From: Solimonas fluminis
GTDB taxonomy: Bacteria; Pseudomonadota; Gammaproteobacteria; Nevskiales; Nevskiaceae
DNA: 64,000 bases
Reading direction: 5' to 3'
NCBI RefSeq assembly: GCF_002930645.1
Contig: NZ_PSNW01000001.1
Span: 674,600-738,599 of the forward strand
The translations under genes were made by a program, and so were the position numbers. This document shows, piece after piece, positions 45,186 through 52,867 of this stretch; the stretch's first letter is position 1; each line of letters begins with the position of its first letter. The notes under the pieces were generated by a model. The model did no database searches. It saw only the letters and a program-made list of their open reading frames with translations, and was not told the DNA's origin.

Positions 45186-45716
45186 ATGGGCATCGAAGCA
45201 CTGGGTCCGGGCGACAAGGCCCCGAACGAGTTTTATGTCGTCATCGAAATCCCGGCCTATGGCCCGCCGGTCAAGTACGAGGTGGACAAGGACACCGGCC
45301 TGCTGATGGTGGACCGCTTCATGAACGTGGCCATGTCCTACCCGGCCAACTACGGCTACGTGCCGAAGACCCTGGCCGGCGACGGCGACCCGGTGGACGT
45401 GCTGGTGCTCACCCCGCACCCGATCGTGGCCGGCTCCGTGGTCAAGTGCCGCGCGCTCTGCGTGCTGGACACCGAGGACGAGAAGGGCACCGACGCCAAG
45501 CTGCTCGCCGTGCCGGTGGACAAGGTCAGCAACAACGCCTACGACCACCTCAAGGACCTGGCCGACGTGCCGGAGCGCCTGAAGAACGAGATTCACCACT
45601 TCTACAGCTCCTACAAGGCGCTGGAGAAGGGCAAGTGGGTGAAGATCTCCGGCTGGCGCGACGCCGCCGCCGCGCGCGAGGAAATCGCCAACGGCATCAA
45701 GGCCTACAAGGGCTGA
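45186..45716 (+). CDS. ppa: Inorganic pyrophosphatase (family I)
   Basis: A 176-residue soluble enzyme that hydrolyses PPi to drive biosynthesis. Signature residues are in DGDPVDVLVLTP (metal-binding Asp), ANYGYVPKTLAGDGD, and KVSNNAYDHLKDL. Length equals E. coli Ppa. The ribosome site is weak (GAGG about 14 nt upstream), and a long hairpin sits in the leader. Divergent from adk. Confidence 0.98.
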   Translation: MGIEALGPGDKAPNEFYVVIEIPAYGPPVKYEVDKDTGLLMVDRFMNVAMSYPANYGYVPKTLAGDGDPVDVLVLTPHPIVAGSVVKCRALCVLDTEDEKGTDAKLLAVPVDKVSNNAYDHLKDLADVPERLKNEIHHFYSSYKALEKGKWVKISGWRDAAAAREEIANGIKAYKG

Positions 45717-45745
45717 TTCCGGACCCGATTTCCGGTACCGCTGCA

Positions 45746-45781
45746 GGAAAAGGCAGGCTCGTCGCCTGCCTTTTCCTTTTT
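45746..45781 (+). terminator. Intrinsic terminator of ppa
   Basis: A 13-bp stem GGAAAAGGCAGGC/GCCTGCCTTTTCC (45746-45758, 45764-45776) with loop TCGTC and TTTTT after it. Confidence 0.95.
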
Positions 45782-45831
45782 GCACGACCGCCTGCCTATA
45801 CTCGGCCGCACCAGGGACGGGGGACATCCGC

Positions 45832-46728
45832 ATGCGGTTGCAGGGGACATGGCAGGCGCTCGCCTGCACGATGATGCTGGCCAGCGGCCTGGCCGCGGCG
45901 CAGGCACCGGAACTGGCTCGCGCCATGACGCTGCAGCCGCCGGTCTGGGTCGAGCGCGGCGACACGCGCGAACCGCTGCGCCCTGGTGCCGCCGTCTTCC
46001 CCGGCGACCGCCTCTCCACCGGGCCCGGCGGCCGCCTGCACCTGGAACTGGAGGACAGCAGCACGATCAAGCTCGGCGAGGACGCCGAGTTCGAGATGCC
46101 GGCGCTGCAGGTGATCGACGACGGCAGCGACAGCGGCCTGCTCAAGGGCGTGCTGAAGCTGGCCAGGGGGGCCTTCCGCTTCACCACCGGCGCGCTGTCG
46201 CAGTTCCGCAAGCGCGAGCTGGATATCCGCATCGGCCCCACCGTCACAGCCGGCATCCGCGGCACCGACATCTGGGGCCGCTCGGAAAGCAGCCAGGAAC
46301 TGCTGTGCCTGATCGAAGGCAGCATCAGCGTCTCCAGCCCCGGCTATCCCGAGCAGCCCATGGACCAGCCGCGCAGCTTCTACGTGGTGCCGCGCGGACA
46401 GCCGCCCAGGCCCGTCGCTGCCACGCCGCCGGGCAAGCTGGAAGGCTGGGTACCGCTCACCGAGATGGCCGACGCTCCCGCGCTGCAGTCCGGCGGGCGC
46501 TATCGCCTGGTGCTGCTGTCGGTGGGCACGGAAAAGCAGGCCGCCGGTGAAGCCTCGCGGCTCGCCGCGCTGGGCTATGCCACCGACGTGCTGGCCAGCG
46601 AAACGCCGGCGGGGCCGCGATACCGCTTGCTGCTCGGCGGCTTCGCCAGCTACGAGGACGCCCAGCAGTACCGCCGGATCGCCGCGGACCGGCTCAAGAT
46701 CACCGGCAGCTGGGTCATGCGCCCTTGA
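45832..46728 (+). CDS. Exported FecR-domain protein with C-terminal SPOR domain
   Basis: A 298-residue periplasmic protein. Signal peptide to about residue 24 (LAAAQA). Residues 40-165 match the FecR/LysM-like fold used in surface-signalling (DRLSTGPGGRLHLELEDSS, GTVTAGIRGTDIWGR-like phrase). Residues 220-298 form a SPOR domain (RYRLVLLSVGTEKQAAGEA, RLLLGGFASYEDAQQYRRI), which binds denuded peptidoglycan. Combining a FecR-like sensor with septal-glycan binding suggests a role at the division site or wall. No adjacent sigma factor or TonB receptor. Confidence 0.85.
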   Translation: MRLQGTWQALACTMMLASGLAAAQAPELARAMTLQPPVWVERGDTREPLRPGAAVFPGDRLSTGPGGRLHLELEDSSTIKLGEDAEFEMPALQVIDDGSDSGLLKGVLKLARGAFRFTTGALSQFRKRELDIRIGPTVTAGIRGTDIWGRSESSQELLCLIEGSISVSSPGYPEQPMDQPRSFYVVPRGQPPRPVAATPPGKLEGWVPLTEMADAPALQSGGRYRLVLLSVGTEKQAAGEASRLAALGYATDVLASETPAGPRYRLLLGGFASYEDAQQYRRIAADRLKITGSWVMRP

Positions 46729-46766
46729 CGCGAGCCCTTGACGCGAGCCTTTGACGCGAGCCCTTG
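46721..46766. repeat. 13-bp tandem repeat at the FecR-SPOR stop codon
   Basis: Three and a half copies of GCCCTTGACGCGA (46721, 46734, 46747, 46760; third copy GCCTTTG). The TGA in the first copy is the stop codon of the upstream gene. Confidence 0.85.
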
Positions 46767-46837
46767 AACGGCGCGATTCAGCCCCGATGCAGCTAGGGAC
46801 CGCTACCTTTTCCCGCCCCTCACGCGAGAACCCTGCG

Positions 46838-47191
46838 ATGAACGAGCCGCTTCCCGTCGACAACGCCATCCCCGAGCAGGAGCGCACCACCCTGCTGGTT
46901 GCCTATGTCCTGCACATCGTCGCGCCCTTCACCTTCTGGACCGCGGCCATCGTCGGCGTGATCATCGATCACCTCAAGATCGGCGAGACGCAGAACGAAT
47001 TCATCCGCAGCCACCACCGCTGGCTGATCCACACCTTCTGGTGGGGCCTGCTGTGGCTGGTGGTCGCCACCATCCTGATGTGGGTGCTGGTGGGCTTCGT
47101 GGTCTACCTGGTCGTGGCCGTCTGGTGGCTGTACCGCGTCGTGCGCGGCGTGCTCAGCTTCATGGAGAAGCGGCCGATGCCGGTGGATTGA
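46838..47191 (+). CDS. Small inner-membrane protein (DUF4870-like)
   Basis: A 117-residue protein with three hydrophobic helices (about 20-45, 65-85 and 85-105) separated by a short cytoplasmic loop containing SHHRWLIHTFWW. Its size and topology are like DUF4870 proteins, but I cannot be certain of the family. Function unknown. It lies downstream of the FecR-SPOR gene on the same strand, about 110 bp away. A GAGAA sequence lies 8-10 nt before the ATG. Confidence 0.75.
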   Translation: MNEPLPVDNAIPEQERTTLLVAYVLHIVAPFTFWTAAIVGVIIDHLKIGETQNEFIRSHHRWLIHTFWWGLLWLVVATILMWVLVGFVVYLVVAVWWLYRVVRGVLSFMEKRPMPVD

Positions 47192-47230
47192 GGGAAAGCA
47201 ACCCGCTGCGATTCAACACCGCCCTCGCCC

Positions 47231-47331
47231 GTCCGCTCGTGCTGAGCCTGTCGAAGCACGAACGGATGCAAGCAAGGCCCGGGGGCGGCTACCCGCCGTT
47301 CACCCTTCGACAAGCTCAGGGCGAACGGCCA
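47231..47331. repeat. Inverted pair of a dispersed repeat (TTCGACAAGCTCAG type)
   Basis: Two imperfect palindromes, TGCTGAGCCTGTCGAAGCA (centred about 47245) and CCCTTCGACAAGCTCAGGG (centred about 47311), are in inverted orientation. The core CTTCGACA(A/G)GCTCAG is a common scattered repeat in proteobacterial genomes. The second copy overlaps the 3' end of the ROK gene. Confidence 0.75.
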
Positions 47332-48254
47332 TGGAACCCTGACGATTCCACCGGCCAAAGCCACGCTGCCCCGCGCACTCCGCTGCTGTCCCCATGCCTC
47401 GCCGGCACCAGCCGCGTCTCGACGCGGTCCGAGAACACCCATGGGTCCCATAGCGCCGGCACGTGCCGGTAGAGGCGCGCCAGCTTCGACACGCCGCCGC
47501 CCAGCACGATCACGTCGGGATCGATCAGGTTGATCACGTGCGCCAGGGCCCGCGCCAGCCGGTCCTCGTAGCGCGACAGCGTGGCAGCGCAGGCGGCATC
47601 GCCCTGCTCCGCGCGCCGCGCCACGTCCTCGCCGGACAGGCGCTCGCCGCCGACCCGCTCGTGATCCCAGGCCAGGCCGACGCCAGACAGCCAGTTCTCG
47701 ATCGCGCCATGGCGCCCGTCGAAATTCAGCGGCCCCGGAACCTCGTCCCACTCCGGCCGCGGCCAGGGCAAGGGGTTGTGGCCCCACTCGCCGGCAATGG
47801 CATTGGGCCCGGACAGGAGGCTGCCGTCGACGACGATGCCGCCGCCCACGCCGGTCCCCAGGATCACGCCGAACACCACGGCCGCACCGGCCGCCGCGCC
47901 GTCGCTGGCCTCGGACAGGGCCAGGCAGTCGGCATCGTTGGCCAGGCGTACCTCGCGCGCCAGCGCAAGTTCCAGGTCCTGCTTCAGCGGCTGGCCATTG
48001 AGGCAGGTGGAGTTGCAGTTCTTCATGCGGCCGGTCCGGCGCGAGATCGCCCCCGGCGTGCCGAAGCCGACGCGCAGGCCGGTCCGGCCCACTTCCCCTT
48101 CGAGCCGGGCGACGAGTCCGGCACAGGCCGCCACCGTGGCCGCGTAGTCGCCGGCCGGCGTCGCGATGCGCCGGCGCGCGACGATGGACGAGTCGGCGCC
48201 CATGACGACGCCCTCGATCTTGGTGCCGCCGAGGTCGATGCCGATCCTGTACAT
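47316..48254 (-). CDS. ROK-family sugar kinase lacking the usual zinc cysteines
   Basis: A 312-residue kinase. N-terminal phosphate loop DLGGTKIEGVV, catalytic Asp in NDADCLAL, and the second ATP region LGTGVGGGIV are conserved. In nearly all ROK fructokinases a CxCGxxGCxE zinc motif follows; here the equivalent is NFDGRHGAIE, so all three cysteines are replaced. Substrate is unknown (fructose, mannose or N-acetylglucosamine are usual). The C-terminal residues and the stop codon are encoded by a dispersed repeat, so the original end may have been altered. Confidence 0.88.
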   Translation of the reverse strand: MYRIGIDLGGTKIEGVVMGADSSIVARRRIATPAGDYAATVAACAGLVARLEGEVGRTGLRVGFGTPGAISRRTGRMKNCNSTCLNGQPLKQDLELALAREVRLANDADCLALSEASDGAAAGAAVVFGVILGTGVGGGIVVDGSLLSGPNAIAGEWGHNPLPWPRPEWDEVPGPLNFDGRHGAIENWLSGVGLAWDHERVGGERLSGEDVARRAEQGDAACAATLSRYEDRLARALAHVINLIDPDVIVLGGGVSKLARLYRHVPALWDPWVFSDRVETRLVPARHGDSSGVRGAAWLWPVESSGFHGRSP

Positions 48255-48292
48255 CCGATGCGCTCCCGCTGCAGGAGCGCCATCTTAAACGC

Positions 48293-50077
48293 TCAGCAAC
48301 CCGCCCCCACCGCCCGGCAGGCATCGCTGCCCGGCAGCACCGGCAGCTGCAGGCGCGAAGGCGTGTCGCCGCCGATGGAGACGAAGTTCAGGTTCGGCGT
48401 GGGGATGCTGTAGGTCGCCGCGCCCACCAGGTAGAGGCGCAGCCGGTGACCGGCGGCGAAGCGGTTGCCGATGGGCCAGAATTCCACGTGGTACTCGCGC
48501 GTCTGCCCCGGCAAGGCCCGGTCCTTGGCGCTGAAGTCGGCGTAGGGCTGCACGATCTCGCCACGGCTGTCGCGAATGCTGCGTTCCTCGACGATATGCG
48601 GGTAGCCGGTGCGCAGGCGGCCCAGGCCTACGGCGTGGGCGCTGCCGTCGGGCCAGACGTCGGCGACCACGGCATGCAGGTCCGCTTCCGGCAGCGCGGC
48701 GGAGACGAACACCGTCAACGCGGCGGGGCCCACCACGTCCACGTCCTCGGTGAACGCCGGCGTGGTCCAGCTCAGGGACAGGGGCTCCATCAGCGCCAGC
48801 TCCGTGAGGATCGGGAAGACCTTGAACAGGGTCAGCGCGCCGCCCGCCGCGACCGTGCCGGTGGTGTTGGGATCGGTGGCGGTGGGCAGCGAGGTGAGGG
48901 CCAGGTAAGGCAGGGTGGACCGGCTCTCCGGACTCACCGGCGACAGCCCGCCGTCGTTCAGCGAGAAGGTTCCGTGGCCGCGCTCCGGATCCAGGAAGAA
49001 GCTCTGCCAGCGCGTGCCCGGCACCGGCCAGTCGGCGGCGTCCAGCTTGGTGACGGCGCCCTCGATCTGCGCCTCGTAGCTGCCGTGGCCGATCAGCAGC
49101 TGCACGCGCGGCTCGCGGTCGATGCCGTTCTTCCTGCCCAGCAGGTAGCGGTCGAACCAGCGCTGGTACTCCGGCATGGGGCCCGGCGTGCCCTTGGGGT
49201 AGCCGTCATGCGCACCGAACACGCGCAGGTGCACCGGCACGCCCTGGTCGCGCAGCAGCTGGTAGCTCTCGAAGGGCCCGCGGGATTCTACGTCGTAGAA
49301 GCCGGTGTCGGCCAGCACCGGGAAACGATTGGGGTTGGTGTCGTAGCGCTGCGTGCGCTCCTGCCAGAACTCGTTCTCGTCGACGTTCAGGATCACCTGC
49401 AGGATCGTGCCGAGGAAGCCGACGCCGGAGAAGATCGCTTCCAGCGGCAACTGGCCGGTCTGGAAGAAGTCGATGAAGCCGCCGGCGATCAGCGGCAGGC
49501 CGACGCCGAAGCTGACGACCGCGCCCGGCACCAGGTTGAACATGCCGCCGGGATACAGCAGGTCGCGGTAGAGATCGGCGGTGCCGGCCATCAGCGCCGC
49601 GGCCTCCACGCACTCCAGCTTCTGGTGCAGGGAGTTGTAGACGGCGATGGCGCTGGCGGAGAAGCCGTAGAGGCCCAGGCGGCCGCTGCTCCAGGGCTGC
49701 TTGCAGGCCCAGGACAGGAATTCGGCGATGTCCTGCTGATCGCGCAGGCCGATGGCGGACCAGGTGCCGCTGCTCTGGCCGGTGCCGCGCACGTTGACGT
49801 AGGCATAGTTGTAGGCGGGGCCGAAGTCCGGCAGGTCGCGCCCCAGGTCGCCGTAGGGGCTGAACTGGACGATCACCGGCCGCGCGCGCAGGTCGCCGTA
49901 GCCGGTGAGCATGACGTGCAGGTCCGCGCCGTCGCTGGTCTCGAAATCGACGATCTCCGTGACCTTGGGCGCATCCCCGCCGGGCTCCGGGCCTTCCGCC
50001 CCCTGCCCCACCGGGTCCGAGCTGCCGCCGCAAGCGGCGAGCAGCAACGCCGACAGCAGCAGGGCCGTGTGCTTCAC
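48293..50077 (-). CDS. CocE/NonD-family hydrolase lipoprotein
   Basis: A 594-residue lipoprotein (lipobox LAAC). Alpha/beta hydrolase of the X-Pro dipeptidyl-peptidase/cocaine-esterase group: the nucleophile region GLYGFSASA, the Asp/His sections later (DRALPGQTREYHVEFW, GHRLRLYLVG) and a C-terminal jelly-roll domain. Known relatives hydrolyse esters or amides; here the surface anchoring suggests extracytoplasmic action. The ATG shares four bases (ATGA) with the stop of the preceding SDR gene, so the two are coupled. Confidence 0.9.
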   Translation of the reverse strand: MKHTALLLSALLLAACGGSSDPVGQGAEGPEPGGDAPKVTEIVDFETSDGADLHVMLTGYGDLRARPVIVQFSPYGDLGRDLPDFGPAYNYAYVNVRGTGQSSGTWSAIGLRDQQDIAEFLSWACKQPWSSGRLGLYGFSASAIAVYNSLHQKLECVEAAALMAGTADLYRDLLYPGGMFNLVPGAVVSFGVGLPLIAGGFIDFFQTGQLPLEAIFSGVGFLGTILQVILNVDENEFWQERTQRYDTNPNRFPVLADTGFYDVESRGPFESYQLLRDQGVPVHLRVFGAHDGYPKGTPGPMPEYQRWFDRYLLGRKNGIDREPRVQLLIGHGSYEAQIEGAVTKLDAADWPVPGTRWQSFFLDPERGHGTFSLNDGGLSPVSPESRSTLPYLALTSLPTATDPNTTGTVAAGGALTLFKVFPILTELALMEPLSLSWTTPAFTEDVDVVGPAALTVFVSAALPEADLHAVVADVWPDGSAHAVGLGRLRTGYPHIVEERSIRDSRGEIVQPYADFSAKDRALPGQTREYHVEFWPIGNRFAAGHRLRLYLVGAATYSIPTPNLNFVSIGGDTPSRLQLPVLPGSDACRAVGAGC

Positions 50078-50958
50078 CGCGCGCCTCCGCGTGCGGCGGC
50101 ATCGGCGCGCACGCGCTCCTGCCGCTGCATCACCTTGTGCATCACATGGTTCATGAGACGCATGACGATGTCGTAGGTGATCGGAAACTTGCCCTGGAAG
50201 AAGTAGCCCAGGCGGATGTCCATGGAGGTGAATACCAGGTAGCGGCGCGCGCGGATGCCGGACAGGATCGCCTTGGCGGCTTTCTCCGGGGAGATGGCAT
50301 GGGCCTGGAACATCGCGCGCAGCTTGGTCATGAACGGCGCGCTGGTATCCACGCCGGCGATCTGCACGGTCTGCACCAGACCGGTATCGACGCCGCCCGG
50401 ACAGACCAGGCTGACGTCGATGTTGTGGCGGCGCAGGTCGAAGCGCAGCACCTCGGACACGCCGCGCAGGCCGAACTTGCTGCCGCTATAGGCTGCGTGC
50501 CAGGGCAGGCCGAAGAGGCCGGCGGCGGACGATACGTTGACCAGGTGCCCGCCACGGCCGGCATGGACCATCTGCGGCAGGAAGGACTCGATGACATGGA
50601 CCGGCCCCATCAGGTTGACGTCGATCACCTGACGCCACTGGCGGTGCTCCATGTTCTCCACCGCGCCCCAGATCGCGATGCCGGCGATGTTCAGCACCAG
50701 GTCCATGCTGCCATGCGCGGCATGGATGTCGCGGGCGTAGTCGCGCACCGCCTCGTAGTCGGAGACATCGAGCGCGCGGCTCATGGTCACCGTGCCGCCT
50801 CCCTTGCGGATTTCGCCGGCCACCGCTTCCAGCGAGGCGGCATTGATGTCGGTGAGGAACAGTTCCGCCCCTTCGCGCCCGAGGGCGATGGCGGTAGCAC
50901 GGCCGATACCGCTGGCGGCGCCGGTGACGAAGGTTTTCTTGTTCTTGAAGCTTTTCAT
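50074..50958 (-). CDS. Short-chain dehydrogenase/reductase
   Basis: A 294-residue classical SDR. Cofactor motif TGAASGIGRA, active-site Ser in VNVSSAAGL and YSGSKFGLRG (Tyr, Lys). The C-terminal 50 residues after the SDR fold are basic and hydrophobic (AMFQAHAISPEKAAKAI, RYLVFTSMDIRLGYFF), as seen in lipid- or steroid-acting SDRs. ATG 50958 with GGAAG nine nt upstream; the longer frame is not favoured. Its stop overlaps the CocE-type gene. Substrate unknown. Confidence 0.9.
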   Translation of the reverse strand: MKSFKNKKTFVTGAASGIGRATAIALGREGAELFLTDINAASLEAVAGEIRKGGGTVTMSRALDVSDYEAVRDYARDIHAAHGSMDLVLNIAGIAIWGAVENMEHRQWRQVIDVNLMGPVHVIESFLPQMVHAGRGGHLVNVSSAAGLFGLPWHAAYSGSKFGLRGVSEVLRFDLRRHNIDVSLVCPGGVDTGLVQTVQIAGVDTSAPFMTKLRAMFQAHAISPEKAAKAILSGIRARRYLVFTSMDIRLGYFFQGKFPITYDIVMRLMNHVMHKVMQRQERVRADAAARGGAR

Positions 50959-51134
50959 GGGGTCTTCCCGCCGGGGTGGCGTCGCGTGAATCCATGGTAG
51001 GCAGCCCCCCTGCCGCCGGACAGGCTCGAAAGCGGTCATGGGATGGATCAAAATCGGCCACGATCACCCCTCCGCAGGGGGCATGGCAGGATTTGCCACC
51101 AGGCCACCTGCATCCGGACTTCACCGCCGCAACC

Positions 51135-52184
51135 ATGTCGACGACCGCCGCCAAACCCCTGTCGGGCTGGATTTCCGCGCGCCATCTGCAGCACATGATC
51201 GGTCGCGGCGAGGCCGCCGGCCTGCGCTTCGACGACCTGCTGGGCGAAGCCGGGCTGTCGCGGGAGAAACTGGTCGATGGCGAGGGCCGTGTACCTTTGT
51301 CGGTCATCGAGTCGGTGCTTTCGGCCATTTCCGAGCGCTACCCGGACCCCCTGCTGGGCCTGCATGCGGCCCAGGACATCAAGCCGGCGGCCTTCGGTCC
51401 GCTGGGCCTGATCCTGGAGGCCTGCACCACCTTTTCCGACGCCCTGGACATGGTGATCCGCTACCGCGGGCTGCTCAGCAACATCGGGCGCTCCTCGGTA
51501 CGGCGCATGCCCGGCGAACTGCAGGTCTGCTGGGAATGCCTGGTCGGCGGGCCCGCGCTGCGGCGCCAGGCTACCGAATACGTGCTGGGCACCTTCGCCG
51601 CGATCACCGGCGTGCTGCTCGGCCGGCAGATGCTGCAGTCGGTGTACTTCAGCCATTCCCGCGCCGAAGCCCCGGAGGCGGCGCGCGAGTACTTCCAGCA
51701 TTTCGGCTGCCCGGTCTACTTCGACCGCCCCGAGTCCAGCCTGAACTTCCCCGACCAGGTCCTGCAGATGCGCCTGCCCCATGGCGACGCCCTGCTGAAG
51801 GACCTGCTGGAGCGCCACGCCCAGGCCCTGCTGGCGGAACGCGAGCAGCCGCGCGCGCTGACCGACGAAGTGCGCCACCTGATCCAGGCGATGATCATCG
51901 AGGGCGTGCCGATGCGCGACCGCGTCGCCGAGCAGCTCGGCATGAGCGGGCGCAGCCTGCACCGCAAGCTGATCGAGGCCGGCAGCGGTTACCGCGAGCT
52001 GCTCGACGAGGTGAGACTGGGGTTGGCGCAGCAGCGCCTGAGCCAGAGCAGCGATTCGGTCACCGTGATCGCCGACTTCCTCGGCTTCAACTCGCACCAG
52101 GCCTTCCTGCGCTGGTTCAAGCAGGCCAGCGGGGGCCAGACGCCCGGCCAGTATCGCAAGCAGCAGCAGGGAGATTCCGCTTGA
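51135..52184 (+). CDS. AraC-family transcriptional regulator
   Basis: A 349-residue regulator with an N-terminal ligand/dimer domain of the arabinose-binding type (about 20-205), then two HTH motifs near residues 255-340; RLSQSSDSVTVIADFLGFNS and FNSHQAFLRWFKQASGQTPG-like text mark the second. It is divergent from the SDR/CocE operon (176 bp between starts) and directly precedes a CMD-type gene and a DUF1302 gene, so it probably controls one or both sides. ATG 51135 is chosen as the first start after the intergenic region. Confidence 0.9.
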   Translation: MSTTAAKPLSGWISARHLQHMIGRGEAAGLRFDDLLGEAGLSREKLVDGEGRVPLSVIESVLSAISERYPDPLLGLHAAQDIKPAAFGPLGLILEACTTFSDALDMVIRYRGLLSNIGRSSVRRMPGELQVCWECLVGGPALRRQATEYVLGTFAAITGVLLGRQMLQSVYFSHSRAEAPEAAREYFQHFGCPVYFDRPESSLNFPDQVLQMRLPHGDALLKDLLERHAQALLAEREQPRALTDEVRHLIQAMIIEGVPMRDRVAEQLGMSGRSLHRKLIEAGSGYRELLDEVRLGLAQQRLSQSSDSVTVIADFLGFNSHQAFLRWFKQASGGQTPGQYRKQQQGDSA

Positions 52185-52801
52185 GCATCCGCGAACTCCA
52201 ACCCGAAGGCGGCTGGATCCAGCTCGCCGAGCCGCGCCTGCGGCCGCCGCCGCCGCCGCAGCGCGGGCTGCTGTTCCGCGCGGTCTCCGGCGGCGCCCGC
52301 ATGTTCGGCCGCAAGCAGCTGCCGGACCTGTTCCCGGTATTCCACATCAATCGCCGCCTGTTCTGGCCCTGGCTGTTCTTCGCCTCGCGCCTGATGCCCG
52401 GCGGCCGGCTCAAGGCCCAGGAGCGCGAGAAGGTCATCCTGCGCACCGGCTGGAACTGCCGCTGCCGCTACGAATGGGGCCAGCACCTGGAGATCGGCCT
52501 GGGCGCGGGCCTGTCCGACGATGACATCCTGCGCATCTCGCGCGGACCGTCGCAGGCGCTGGACGAGCGCGAGCGCGCCCTGCTGCAGGCCTGCGACGAC
52601 ATGGCCCGCGAGCAGGTCATCTCCGCCGCCACCTGGGCGACGCTGGCGGGGCACTACCGCGAGCCGCTGCTGATCGAGATCACGATCCTGATCGGCCACT
52701 ACCAGATGGTGGCCGGCTTCCTGAACAGCAGCGGCATCGCGCTGGAGCCGGCCATCGAGCAGGTCGTGCAGGACTTCCACCGGCGCATCGGCATGAGCTA
52801 G
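52181..52801 (+). CDS. Carboxymuconolactone decarboxylase-like protein
   Basis: A 206-residue protein of the AhpD/CMD superfamily, with WNCRCRYEWGQHLEIGLGAG resembling the proton-relay segment of that family and helical repeats after it. TTG 52181 overlaps the AraC stop codon (TTGA), with GGGAG seven nt before. Related proteins are found in aromatic or steroid catabolism and antioxidant systems, but the usual catalytic CxxC is replaced here by CRC. Function is not clear. Confidence 0.8.
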   Translation: MSIRELQPEGGWIQLAEPRLRPPPPPQRGLLFRAVSGGARMFGRKQLPDLFPVFHINRRLFWPWLFFASRLMPGGRLKAQEREKVILRTGWNCRCRYEWGQHLEIGLGAGLSDDDILRISRGPSQALDERERALLQACDDMAREQVISAATWATLAGHYREPLLIEITILIGHYQMVAGFLNSSGIALEPAIEQVVQDFHRRIGMS

Positions 52802-52867
52802 CGGCGCGCAGACAACAAGAGCCGCCCACCGAGGCGGCCTGCACCACGAAAACAGGAGGAGACGGCA

